DNA from: Rachycentron canadum
Taxonomy: Eukaryota > Chordata > Actinopteri > Carangiformes > Rachycentridae
Reading direction: 5' to 3'
NCBI GenBank assembly: GCA_038496675.1
Contig: CM076659.1
Location: 19,398,637-19,462,636, forward strand
Length of the DNA: 64,000 nucleotides
Made by a program: the position numbers and the translations under genes. This document shows, piece after piece, positions 50,230-63,200 of this stretch. The notes under the pieces were generated by a model that saw nothing but the letters and a program-made list of their open reading frames with translations, searched no databases and was not told where the DNA came from. Within the stretch, counting starts at the first letter, position 1; each line of letters begins with the position of its first letter.

Positions 50230-53200
50230 AGGTTTACAGCATTAAGGACTGAGAGGCAGTAGGCTATCGTGCAGTAGCGTCCTGGGTGCTGTTGGGCCTG
50301 ATGTCAAATAGAAGAGAACGCCAAGTGAGAATATTGCACTATAACCCGCCAGCTCAAGGACATTATTGCTCTTAGACGGGAGCCAGCAGCACCTGTGGGT
50401 TTAATTGAAAACACTCAGCACTAAACACAGACCTCTGATAAAGAAAATAAACCAGACCACAGTTAACTAGTCCCTCCTCTTACTGCTGGAGTCGCAGGGC
50501 TGTTTTTAGTCCGGAGCTTCCTTGTGAGCAACAGGAAGGACAGGAAGCCACCAAAACCCCCAACAAATCACTCAAAAATATCACTGCTGAGGGAAAATTA
50601 AACGCTCAGAAGGAATTTGATGTGAACTTTTTTTGTGCCATGTAGGGTGTAGAAAATCAGCGTTATTTAACTTACTGGAATCAATGTTTCTATAGCAACA
50701 CAACTCTGGCCTCGCTGATATTGGGAAAGGTGTGAAAAATTCCCTGACAGCTGGTGGGCTATCATGAATTAATGTCGCCGCAGAGTCGCAGCAAACCACC
50801 TGATCGACAAAAGCACATAAAAACACGGCTGCACACACAATGAAGAGCACAGGAGCATGTTGCATGTGTGCTTGATGATGATTTTAATAAATGGAGACTT
50901 TGGACCACCCAGTGCAGACTTGAGATGAGCTGTGATGACAGCATGAATAGTAACACAGAGAGACACAGGCAACATGCCCAAATATCTTTGGCACATTCAA
51001 GCAATCAAGGTACAGGGAAAAAAAAGCCACTTGATTCAGGGTGTTAGAATGATTTGTTTTCCTTCAGAGAGGAGAGAGGAGGGTGATATCAGCGGGCAGA
51101 GTGAGATGTGTTTGCTCTCTGCCGCAGCAAAACGCTCACCTGTCAAAAAACAACGTGTCGGAAATGCAGGAAATGAGAATTAACGCAGAAATGATTTTTG
51201 ATGATTGTGATGATTAACCTCTTATAATGTAAGTATAATGTTACACTGGTTTGAACTGAATTAAAAATTAAAGATGTAGATAATCAAAATGCCTTTGTTT
51301 AAAGGGTCATTGCACTCAAATCCTTTTTTTAAAAAAAAAAAAAAGATAATCAGGAATTAATCAAAGCGAATTATAAGGATTGTTGCTTGTGGTAATTATG
51401 AAAATACAGATGGCAACTGCTTCACTTACTCTATTATTTAATTCCCTGTATTACACTCTAGTAATAATTGTCTAGCATATAGGTGGGTTATTGAGACCAA
51501 CTGGGCTCCGCCCCCAAAATGTCCTATGAAGAGAACAACAGCCACAAAGACATGCAAAGCATTTACAAGAGCTGCAGAACAATCTCAAACGCCACCACCT
51601 TCTCCACATTTGGTCACTCTGCGTTTCACTCAGTCTGGATGTTATGCCCCTATGTAGGAAGGGTGAGAAGGGGGCTTTCACATGTGGTTCCCAGGGACTC
51701 ATTGTGCCATAATCCATCCATGGTTTAAGCACATGTAATGCTTTAAAATACTCCAGTGATGTGAGAAAATAACCTCACCACAAGGTTACGTGTGATTAAA
51801 AGCTTCAAAATAGATATTAGAGGGACCTTGTAGTGAGATTGTATTCTTCAAATGTTGTTTCCAAGGTGACGAAAGAACTATGAAGCTCAGCTTTTGTGCC
51901 AGCACATACAAAATGTCCTTAAAGTGTTCAATAAATAAATAAATAAAATCCATGGTCAAGAATGAAGTGGAGTCTTGTTGTTGGCCTGAACTTGTCAGTA
52001 AACCAGAGTCTCACAGACAAAAAACAGCTCGCCACATAGATTCTCCTAAAACCACAACATGATGTTTTGACACAAACAGGATACCTTGTTTTGATGAATG
52101 ATCTTAAGAGGCCTTGGAGGTTACCTTCATTACCCTCAGGCAGAACCAGGCTAGTTGTTTCCTGCTGTTTCCAGTCTTTATGCTAAGCTATGCTAACTAG
52201 CTGCAGGATGTAGTTCCATGTTCCCTGTATGGACACGAGCGGATATTATTCTTCTTATCTAACAATGTCTACAGCTCATTTAAGTGACAGTTCCAGTGGT
52301 TTTAGTCACAAATTTGCCATAAATCACTCATAGCCTCTTTGCAGCCATCTGTGCATAAATCATTTAGCAGATTAAACCTTGCTCTTTCTTTGTGTAGACA
52401 CCTGAACCCTCTGTCTAAGGAAAAAACTGTGGAATTTCCTCCTCCCTTTTACTAACAAACCTAACTTAGTACTATATTACTATTTTTTTTATCTTTTTTT
52501 TTTTTTTGTTCATTTGTGTGAACGTGGGATTTTTGCGGCAAAGCTTTTTGATAAAGCCTGTGACTTAGAGTGTCATTTCCTTGTATGAATTAGGTGTGAA
52601 TTGTGCACTGCTGGTAAGAAAAGACAGGTACGGTGGAAGAAAACAACTCTACAGGGAACAAGGGAGCAATAATTGGGCATTTTAGAGGAAAAGATTTTTG
52701 AAGATGCTGTGTGAACAGTACAGGGAGGCAAAACTAAGGTTTGGGAGAAATGGTGCTAACAACACTGATATCCTGCAGGGCCCGTACTGTAACTATGTTT
52801 CACCGTACAACACAGTTAACAATGTGCTACCATAACTGTGTGGATAAGGACAGCAGCTTTGGGAAACTCTCCCCAGAGTACAGCTTTGTAGCTCAAAAAA
52901 AAAAAAAAAAAAGCTCAAATCTTGGAATAATGAGCGGCTCATTATCAATCATTTACGGATTACAACAACCTACTTGTAGTGGACTTAACAGATTAAACAC
53001 TAGCCCACTGTGCAGATGATTTAGCCCACCAGCTTGTGACTATAACATGCTGCTCCTCATTGAAATGGATAAAATGCAGTAAATGCAATATGCAAAATGC
53101 AATTAATGCTTTTACCCCTTAGCTTGTGGCAGATTTTAGGTTAATGTTGGTCACAAACAGAAAATCTGGCTCCCAACTGAGAAAACCTGCTAAAATAAAT

Positions 53201-53975
53201 TGTTGCCCAGTTGTTTATCCCTGGTTCCCTGTGGTCTTCTCCTCTTCCTCTGCAGCTACATTTAAATACCTACATGTTATTATTACCTGATTCATTCTAC
53301 AAAATTACATAGTAAATCAGGGAAAGTGTTGCCCTTTTTCCCCGATTTCTATTGTTTCACTCTATTTCTCCATTTTGTATCAACAGTGTTAAAGTGCCAT
53401 CCAATAATGATCAGTTTGAATCTGTTCTTAAACTGTGTTACCAGACAATCACACTGTGATAATGACCATAATTTATGCACAAAACTCAAACAAGATTTAG
53501 GAGCCTGCTAAATAATCTTCATCCCATATGGGGGCCTGTGACAACAAGGAAATAAAACTACATTTCAAAATCAGCCAGTTAAATGTAAAATATACATTAT
53601 TTGTGTTTAAAAAGCTAAAAACCTGATGAGTTCCTTCGAGTTCAGTCACTCAAACGATTTATTTAAGGGAAGGTTTTGGTGATTGAGGAGAGAAATAAAA
53701 CTGCTGAAAATGAAAACATCTTAGCATAAACATGGGACTGAACTTTGAGTCATTGGAGTTAAAAGGAAACCGCAGACACTCATCCATTCCACTGATCTCC
53801 TCAGTCTCACTTTACACTATTTTGGCTTCAAACTCCGCCGTCTATTTCTGCTCATGTCTCTCTCATGCAACCCTTCTCTCATTTCCCGTGCACAGAGCAT
53901 GTTATTTGAAATTTTTAAGACGCGATTGTTTCATGCAATTTCATCAGACCTGCCTGCGCTAAAAGAACTTGGAGA
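50230..53975. other. Intronic sequence, nothing recognised
   Basis: Short ORFs only, several A or T homopolymers (about 51327-51342, 52496-52507, 52896-52912). No supported exon. Confidence 0.5.
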
Positions 53976-53979
53976 TAAA

Positions 53980-54300
53980 ATTAGCTTGGTATAAGGATCC
54001 AAGGTGACTGGTGATAGTCATGTGTGGTTGTTCGCCAATTAAATCTCTTGATAAAGCTTTCTATTCCTGGATTAGGTGACAAACAGAATTGAATACATGC
54101 CTTTGAAATGCCTCCACTTTCTTGTGGGTAATTAAAGTAGATTTATTTATGGTATTGTGTTAGCTGGAAACTTTACCTTATGTTTGCTGAGTTTCATATC
54201 ATTTAACAAGTCTAAAGCTCTACCTTGTTAAAGGTGTTATAATGGCTTCATTAGTTTGTCATCTCTCTAATGAAGCACAATAATTAATGTGTTAGTAAGT
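53980..54300. other. Candidate conserved non-coding element
   Basis: Unique AT-rich sequence with CCAATTAAAT, GGGTAATTAAAGT and CAATAATTAATGTG homeodomain-like sites. Conservation untested. Confidence 0.25.
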
Positions 54301-54654
54301 GAGGGTCTATTTTTGACTTCCCTTTGACAGTCTTTAATGAGAAAAGTGGCTTCAGTCATGAAGTTTGTTAGAGGGGACTTGGAAAGAGGCCAAAGAAAAG
54401 AGAGAAGATCTGAGACCAAGAAAAGCAACAGCATGAGGTGTTTCAACAAATGCTCAGAAAATAGATTTGTGACAAAGACCTCAAGTGGCTGTCGAGATTT
54501 TGACTCTTCGTTGTTGAGAGCAACAGAGGAAACAGTGAGATCAGAGGGAGGAGGAACAACAAAATGTTTGACACAAAGTTTCCATTCACTTCCTGTTTCA
54601 TAACATTAGTAAAGCACTTGAAAGGACTCCTGTAAAAACCTCACGCATACGTCC

Positions 54655-55030
54655 TCCTTATCATGACCCATGGTTACGTTTTGTTGCTAGGCGACATCTA
54701 GTGGTCATAGTAATGATGACAGGAGCAAAGTCCGCGTCAGGAGGAGGTTGAGGTGAATGAATGGGTCAACAAAACACAGGACAGCTGTGTTCGATTCCCA
54801 TGTGGAAGTAGCATTTTGTGTTGTTTCTATTATCCATGACCGTTCAACAAATTTAACCACGTTGTTATTGTTGTTACCGTGACAACAAAGTCAAATTGTT
54901 TAATGTTGAGGAAGTACTTACTTCAATCCAAATCACCATCTTTTCATACACCTAACCACGACATGACCGTTATTATAGTAACCATGGGGACTAAGGCAGG
55001 TATGACAACCAAGATACACCCGCCGCAGTA
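54655..55030 (+). mobile_element. SINE-like repeat R3, copy 3 (longest)
   Basis: Includes GCGACATCTAGTGGTCATAG, AGGTTGAGGTGAATGAATGG, GTGTTCGATTCCCATG, AATGTTGAGGAAGTACTTAC and TTATTATAGTAACCATGG, collinear with the inverse of copy 1. A related fragment may lie at 55255-55350. Confidence 0.65.
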
Positions 55031-55359
55031 ATGACGCCATTTCAGGAGAAAGAGCTGAAAAAAATGACCTACATGGCTGTTCAGGTTGGAATTAGTTGAC
55101 TTGAAAATTTGATCACTGACTAAATATTTACATTACTTTACGAGTTTATTGTTGAAGGTAAATTAAAGGTTTAAAGCAAAGCACCAAAGCCAAAAGTTTG
55201 TGTTGCTATCCTGTATTCATTGACACATTACTAAATAATGTGTCACTGTCAGTCTACAGTTGTTGCCAAAATCATGTCCTAACCTTAAACCAAGTGGTTG
55301 GTAATGTAACCATGACAACGAAGGTCCCATAACTTTAAAAGAGTAGTAATTTTAACCCA

Positions 55360-57110
55360 AACCTTTATCTTCTAAAGCCAAGGAGACCTGAGTCACAGCT
55401 GTGCTAGATCAGACAGGGTGTTTTTTTTTTTTTTTTCTAGCAGTGATTTGTGGTTGTTTTAGATGTGATTCTGAGTTCCTACAAAAACTATGGATTTCGT
55501 ACAAATTTACTCCTGAGGTGATCCTTCAGCTGTTTTCATCCTCTGGAGCGCTGCCTGACTTTGTTTGTGGGAATACAGATGTTTGATGAGGGTAGAAAAC
55601 CTTTCTATGTTTCACTACAGCGTCATTTAATTTGGAGTTTAAGATGTGAAAAAATAAAGTCGACGTGTTTGTGGAAGTGATCACAGATCTTTTATTAACA
55701 CTGACTCAGTGCCTCATCGGGATCATGAAAGGTGCTATGTGCCAGAGGCTTAGAGATACTTTTCAGATTTTTTCTGACTACATGTTCATCTCGCAGTTGT
55801 CAGTCCCTCCAGCTTTGCAATACATGTGATACAAGATAGCAGTGCAATCCAGATAGTGGACTTTCACCATTAGTTTTTTTTTTTTAAGCCTGTATGAACA
55901 TCCCACGTGAAGTTTTATCTTTTCTTTTTGCCACTAGTTAAATAAAACCACACAGAGCTTTACAGAGCCATTCAGTGCTGCTATCTCCTCTATTTTGTCC
56001 CTTATTCTTCATTACAAGCTAAAATCAGACGTCTTGTTGATTTACTCTAGGCCAGTCACTCCTGAAGACTTACTGCCCCTATCATTTCACCATGACGCGT
56101 CATCATAACTTATGATTTATGACGGCTGTTAAAACTATTGACACAAGTAAAAATGAAATATGATCTGACAGAGATTCACACGAGGCAAAGTGGTCAGTCT
56201 GAACAAATCCTGCGGTGCCCGTCTGTCCTCACATGATCACTTTATCAGCCAGCACTTGTTATACATTTATCTTTACTAGTCAAGCGTGACTCTAATGATG
56301 ATAAAACAAAAAACAGCCACATTTTAAAGAGGTGAAAGTTTTAATAATTTGAAATAATGGGCTGTAATGATAAATTGTAAAAATGACTCTACTTCTTGTA
56401 AAAAGGAGGATCAGGTGCTTTAATGAGTCCATGCTGTGGCACTGCCCTTACACAACCCTTTAACGTCTCATGCGATGCCTCTTTTTTTTTTTAAAGCCTG
56501 TAGGAATTTTTGGTGGGCTCCTACAAGGACCCGCTGTAATTATGTTCGCCGGCAACGTTCAATAAGAATCACGGAGAATGAGGAACAAGGTTTAGTTGGA
56601 GTTTAGATGATGAAGAAAAAAAAAAAAGTAAAGAAGCGTCTGACTCATCTGGTCGGCTCAAATCTTCCCACACAGTTTGAGGACTCCACATGACAAATTA
56701 TTCCCCTGAACTCGCTTCCATTCAGATTTCAATAAGATGCAGTTAGGCTTTTAATTCGTCACCAAGCTCTATTTATAAATCATCAAAATATAAGCTAACT
56801 TCACTCAATCACACCAGGAAGTGCAAATTAAGCCACTGGATCTTTATTTAGCATCTTATTAACATTTAGAAAATTAGGTTGAAATCTGAATAAGTGCAGA
56901 AAACTGTGTGAAAGTGTTGTGTCAAACTAAGGATAAATGTAAACGCAAGAGAGAAAAAAAAAACAAAAAAACAACTGCCTTGACTGACCACACACATCAA
57001 ACACCTAAAAAGGTAGAAAGCAAGATGCCGAACATGTTAAAGTACAGACGCAGACGCAGAGCCAGAGGGGCTTTCAGTTTAAGAGAGGAGGAGAGGGGGC
57101 TCTTCAGCTT
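55360..57110. other. Intronic sequence near exon 1
   Basis: No exon seen; several homopolymers. The 57120-57300 stretch with GGCAATTAATTAACTC is a possible conserved element just inside the first intron. Confidence 0.45.
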
Positions 57111-57474
57111 CCCTACCCCCCATCTCCATCTTTCTGCCTCCAATACCAAGTCAATTAACCTAATGGAAGTGGCAATTAATTAACTCAGCAAACATGATGA
57201 TTAAGGACCTGACAATCAAGTGAGTGGCAGTGTTTTAAGTAATGCTGATTTAGAGGTAATGACTTCCTGCCTTCTCTTTGACGCAGAAAATAAAAACAAT
57301 CACTCTCGCGAAGACCCACATGCCCGCTGGATTAGACTGGATTTACACTGGTGGGATGTATGTAGACTCAAAGATCTGACTCTCTGAAAACAGTCCGGAT
57401 GTCAGGCACATTTAAACTTTTCAAAATAAAAGCAGTTCAATTTGGCTTTGTTTTTTTGTCTCAGAGCAAACTCA

Positions 57475-57700
<226 letters not shown>

Positions 57701-57714
57701 TGAGAAAAAAGTCT

Positions 57715-58749
57715 TAAGAGCTGCTTCCTCTTCTCCTCCTCCTCCTCCTTCTTCTTCCTCCTGTGTCCTCTTCAACTCTCTCCCGCTTTCCTCATTTCAC
57801 CCCTCTGCCGCTTTTCATAAAGGAGAGGGAAGAAATAGCAAAAAAAGAAGAAAAGGGAAAAAAAAGAAAAGAAAAGGAGGAACGTAGGTTTCCCCTGCTG
57901 CTCTGATTTATTCACTATCTTCTCTAAGTTTTTGCCGGTGATTCTTTGGCTCTGCCTTCTCTCTGCTCATCTCCCCTCAGCTTCTGTCTCTTTTTAAATA
58001 TTTCACCCTCTGCTCCTCCTTTCTTTCCACTCTTATCTACTCTAAATGTTTTTTTTATTCCTCTCGTTTCTTCTCCGAAATCTGCCACCGCTAGATTCCT
58101 CTGTCTCTCTTTAAATATTTCTCTTTAAGTCCTTTTCTCTCCAGATGTTTTGCTCCTATCTTTCATTCATCAATCTTTCTCTGTCATTGACTCCCTCCCT
58201 TTCTCACTTCTCGTTCTTTCTTGCTGAGTCTAAATTTCTTTCCCGAAATCTCAGCCGCTCATTGATCAGTCTTGCAGTTCCTCTAACTATCTCCCGTCCG
58301 CTGCCTCCCTATCCTCACTTCACAATCTCCCCAGCCCCCTTTTGTTTTCCCTCCCTCTTTGTCTCTGTATCCCTCTAAGTGGAGGGGAGGGATACTTTTT
58401 TCCCTCCTCTTAATATCGCCCCATCTCCTGTCCCTATCTTTGTTTCTCTCTCTCCGTCTCTTTCAGCTCCCTGCCTCCTTGTTAGTGCTGAGAAGAAGTA
58501 CTCAGTCTTCTCCTCCCTCTGTCTTTCTCTCTGTCAGAGCAGGCGTGCAGCTTCCTCTCAGATGCTCCTCTCCTCTCCTCTGCTGCGCTGCATGTGTTCG
58601 CTCTCCTCCCTCCCTCTATCTCCCTCTCTCTGCTGATCTCTTGCTCTGTGGCCAGCAGAGTGGTTTGCTCCTCAGTTACCCGCGGTTACCATCTGCCCTT
58701 TTAACGCATGGAGTGCTGACGCTTGCTCTCTCCTCCCCATCCCTCCCTC

Positions 58750-58799
<50 letters not shown>

Positions 58800-58915
58800 T
58801 CCCTCCCTCCATCTCTCTCTGCCTCTCCTCTTGCTGTCTTTCTTCTCTCTTTAATCATCTCCTTCTCTCCCTCCTTCTCTCTTTCTCTCAAGCCGAAGGA
58901 GACAAGCTCCACCTA
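57715..58915. repeat. 1.2-kb pyrimidine-rich (+) tract upstream of exon 1
   Basis: The plus strand is almost entirely C/T for about 1.2 kb, with short interruptions (an A/G-rich patch at about 57820-57885) and a pure (CT)n run at 58753-58794. In the sense of znf804a this is a purine-rich tract covering the presumed promoter and upstream region. ORFs in it are low-complexity artefacts. Confidence 0.8.
58753..58794. repeat. (CT)n microsatellite
   Basis: Pure CT run inside the upstream pyrimidine tract. Confidence 0.95.
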
Positions 58916-58919
58916 CTGG

Positions 58920-59800
58920 TAAGCAGGAAACATAAAGAGAGGAAAAACAGGAATGAACATGAAAAGAGAGCAGGAGCTGTGTCTTCTTTACAGTTGGCAT
59001 GAAAAAAACACACTTTATTCATCCTTATGTGGAGACCCATGATTAAATACAAACATGAGCATGAAGCTGGTTGAAGCACTTCAGATGAATCTTCTGTTGA
59101 TGTCGGGTCATTAACTACAAATAAGAATAAGAACAATAAAAAGAAAACATGATCAAAAGCACAAATATAGACAAGTGTTGAGTTTACATTCAGGCAAATA
59201 GATACATGTGAATAAATCAACGATTAAAAACTCTGTTATGATCAACAGCACTAGTCGTGTGTTAAAATGCATAATACGCACAATGTTACATAGTATGTTA
59301 AGGACTGGCACTGAGACAAGCAGCAAACACAACACTGACATGATCCACTGTTCAGGTATTTGCACCTGACAGACGTGAAGCTGGTCTTCATTTGGAGTTG
59401 TGACTGCCAGCTGATGAATACAAGTCCAAGTTTCACTTTCTTTTTAGCTCCATTTTACTCTCCTCCATCTCCTGAGAAAATATCTTGGTCTCCTCTATGT
59501 TTGCCAAATGGGTTTTTAAGGTTTAGTCTTTGAAAACAACTCCCAAGTAGTAAAGTAAAAAAGTGGAAAAAAGAAAACTATAAGCTCAAAGCGCCCAAAG
59601 AGAGCAGAGCTGAGGTCGGGCGTGGATAGTTGGGCTTACAAAGCTCTCAACACTCAACCTTGATTTCTTTTAACCATGACCACAACCATAATCAAGAGAT
59701 GAGGTTCAGGCTACAGAGGTCTGAGGAGCTTGCGTCTGTCAAACTCCACACCCCAGGTTTTTTTCTTTTCATTATTTTATTTGCAAACTTGTAAACTTCA
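58920..59800. other. Upstream flank, nothing recognised
   Basis: AT-rich without a supported gene. Confidence 0.5.
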
Positions 59801-59807
59801 TACCCAA

Positions 59808-59948
59808 CTGATATTTTATCAGACTTCACACAGCTCCCTCTGGAACCACAAAAGGTTTTACACAGCTTTTTCCACATATGCAGTAGTACTCCCCAACACC
59901 TGTAAACAGACTTTGATGTGTGAAATTGGTGGAGTTCCCCATAAACCA
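59808..59948 (+). repeat. Dispersed repeat, copy 2 of family R2
   Basis: AGCTCCCTCTGGAACCACAA, CACATATGCAGTAGTACTCC and AGACTTTGATGTGTGAAAT match 2470-2595. Confidence 0.6.
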
Positions 59949-59977
59949 AACAGTTTTTGTGCCTGCACCAGCCAAAC

Positions 59978-60290
59978 TTTAAAGGCCACATGTTCTACAC
60001 TTCTCCAGTGTTTTATTTGAAGTGTTGATCAGGCAGCCAATCAGAAGAGAGGATCTAAGCCTCTTTGACTGTTTTCTGAGTGATCAAATAAAAATACAGC
60101 AGATTTCAAATAAACACACTGAATCTTGCAATGTTGGACACTGGGTCCAGGTGGGCGGAGCTTGGGGCATGGCTGAGGGTGACTATAGTTGTGACATCAC
60201 AAAGTTCCAGAAGTCCTGATGGCTGGTTTCTCAGTTTCTGAAAACAGACTGTGAGCATTTCTCTGTGGACTGAGACCTTTAATACTACAT
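59978..60290 (-). mobile_element. MITE-like repeat R1, copy D
   Basis: Contains GCCAATCAGAAGAGAG, GTTGTGACATCACAAAG and GTGGACTGAGACCTTTAATA in the same order as copy A and inverted relative to copies B and C. It lies directly after R2 copy 2. Confidence 0.65.
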
Positions 60291-60299
60291 TTTTTTAAA

Positions 60300-63200
60300 T
60301 TCAAGAAATACCTTTTTTTTTATCTCAGAGCATGGAATAAAAAATAGTCATTATAGTCCCTTTAAAAGTCAGTAACAAGTGACATTTTTGTCATTTAGTG
60401 TATAGGATTTGTAGTACATTTGTACTCTTCTTTGTCTACAACTTTCCAGTTCATGAGATCCAAGGATGAGGTAGCATCCCTCCTCCTTTATAACCGAGAG
60501 GTCAGAAAGGTTGCAAACAAATCCCCTGTTTAATCCAATTATCTGAAATATCGCTGCAAATTAAAAAGCTGTAGAGTAATTTAACAGAAGATCTAAAAGG
60601 TCTTAAAGTGGAATAGGAGTAGAGAAGGTCAGAGATATGAAGCAATGCACTTCAAAAACATAAAAACAGAACCTTACAATCAGCTCTCTATAGGAGGCCA
60701 ATAAAGGGGAGATACTGCACCTCAGTTTGATGCCAGTGAGAAACTGGCGAGGCAGACGAGACTGATCTGACTTAGAGAATCACAAAATTTCTAGATGTAA
60801 GAAATTAAGATACATGAAATAGTCTCCAGACGCCGAAACGAGAGGAAACTGTTTAGGTAAGTGAAGTATTCCAGGCAGTCTAATTTCCAGTTCATACGCT
60901 AAAATGGATCATTCTTTTAATCCATAAGAAATTACCCTTTACTTAGAGAATCTGTGCTCTCTGAACCGCAAGGCTTTTGAGATTGGGCTCTATCCACATG
61001 TCTGTGACGGGCAGAGTGAGTTATTCCACCTTGGTAAATGCATTTATTTTGTTGCCCTACAGTTAATCTTTTCCGTCTGTATCTAAACTTGTGTTCTTCT
61101 TCCTTTAGGGAGGAAGAAACACAAGTAAAAGAATCAAATTTATCCACAAACTCAGAATAGAAACGTTGGCCCTTCAAAATAACAGGCTGCAAATATTCAA
61201 TATGGTACTATTTACTACATTTAAGTTCCAGATTCAACTAATTCTTTCATTTTAACTTCCACTTTAGCTCTGTCCACATCATATACTCCTCTTTCTCTTA
61301 TCAATCCTACCTTTAATTCTGCATGCTTCAGTCAGTATTTTTCTCTTCTGAAAATGATGATTCTGAACTTTTTGTATTCAACATGAATTATCATAATTTT
61401 ATTTCCGCAAATGTAGTTTAAACTTTCATTTATTTTTCAGTTTGCTGGCCTTTAATTGAACAGACTTAAGGGTATCTTAAGGGTGTGTTTCCAAGCAGTG
61501 AGAAACTTTCTCCATTTCCAAATTCTTCACTTTGCTCACTTTGATATTTATTGGACTCCAACTTCAAGAGATCTGCAAAAAGTGTTGGGAAATCTTTTAC
61601 CATTGTTTGGTTAATATTGTTGTCAATGTCAGCAGATGGAAATTTTAACCTTTACTTTGTACATAACAACAAGGCATAAAGCAAGTCCTCGCACCTTAAT
61701 GGAGAAAAGGTTTCTTTCCAAAGTGATTCATATGAGCACTGACTGGTTCACCACCTCTATGTATCTGTGTCTGGTTAAGTTTAGGCTGCTTCTTGCTCCA
61801 TCATCTGTTGTGTACAGTGCAGTTGCGCCAGATGATCGCACATCCCAGTTGGATCTTGTAAAGTTAAAGTGTACCTAACAACCTTTTGCAAGAGGGACAA
61901 AAAGCTATGCTTCACTGCACCTCAATTTGCAACTTTCTGTGAAAGTACACAACCATTAACTTCACGTTTCTCATCCCCGGGTACACTGGGAGTTTTTATC
62001 ATTACTTCATTATTTCTACACTGATGAGATATACCGAAGGTGTCTCTGTGTCCCAGCAGAAACCATACACATTATTTTTATCTCAAACACTTACTGCATG
62101 TATAACTAAAGCCCAGTGCTGAGATTGCTTGTTTTCTGGTGTCCCACTTAGTTTTCATTCAGTAAGAAACAAAACAATTCCTTTCCTGTTTCTCACTGAA
62201 TGACTCTGAATTACTACATTTGCATCAGTGTTGGCTCGCGGAAGGATTTTCCACGACAGGAAATTGTCAAGACCCCCCCAGAGTCACTCTCTCTGGTTTA
62301 GTGGCCGAATATTGTTGTTGAGCTCTGAGAAAATAAAGTACACAGTAAGAGGCTTATCTGATGAATTTCCCTCTACTTTGGGTCCCATGATCCAATACTA
62401 TAAGCTTAAAGCCCTCCCCTCGGCTCCACTAGATTAATTTTACACAAAAACAAATCTAACTTTTTACTCCCTGTTCAATTCTTCTTGTGGATTATTCATT
62501 GTTTCGTACTGTATAGTTTGTTTTTATTAGTATAAATGTGTACATTTATTTACATTTATTTTCCCCTTGTATCCCATTATGAAATGTTTTATATATCTAT
62601 TGCAATGCAGTGGCAAGATAATGTAGAGTTGCTGGTGGATTATGATTTCTGTTTGGGGGATGGGGAGATAAGAAGGAAATCATTAAAATATGTACTATAA
62701 TAATATTGTGTGTTAAATGAATGCCTGGTTTGTTTAATAATATATCACACATGCACCCACAGAGAAAAAAATAATAGCACTGATGCTAATGTGGGGCAAT
62801 TCCTTCTAACTATCTGTACATTTTGGTGGAGTAAGACAAAGAAAAACTGCTTCATTGCAGTTTTTTGGCGAGCAGATGTATTCCAACTTGTGAATTTATT
62901 CGTGGTTTAGGAGTTGTGTTGTACATACAAATAGCTGAAAAATTAGAAGAAACACCAACACGTATGTAGTAAGGTGTTGGTCGACCATGAGCCTCTTGAA
63001 CAGCTTCAGTGCTCCTTTTCATAAAAAGTCTGGATCTCTGCTAGAGGTACAAAACAACATTCTCTCAAAGGATATTCCCTTACTTTGTGTTTTGCTGATG
63101 GTGATTCAGATTTTGTGAAATCCTTAATATCTTTAGCAGCTATTAACATGTGAAATTAACAATCTGATATATTAATGCAGATGCTAGCTGTGTTAGCGAA

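Noticed and set aside
54770..54800. Possible tRNA gene from a GTTCGATTCC box-B-like motif (also 12182, 28580 and 43585)
   Set aside because: No cloverleaf or anticodon arm could be drawn. The motif lies in dispersed repeats.
58145..58922. 187-residue Ser/Leu/Pro ORF and its antisense Arg/Glu ORF
   Set aside because: An open frame through a CT-rich tract. No conserved residues and no splice context.
60932..62437. Possible decayed LINE or gag-like coding remnants
   Set aside because: Mixed-composition ORFs on both strands, but no motif strong enough to name a family.
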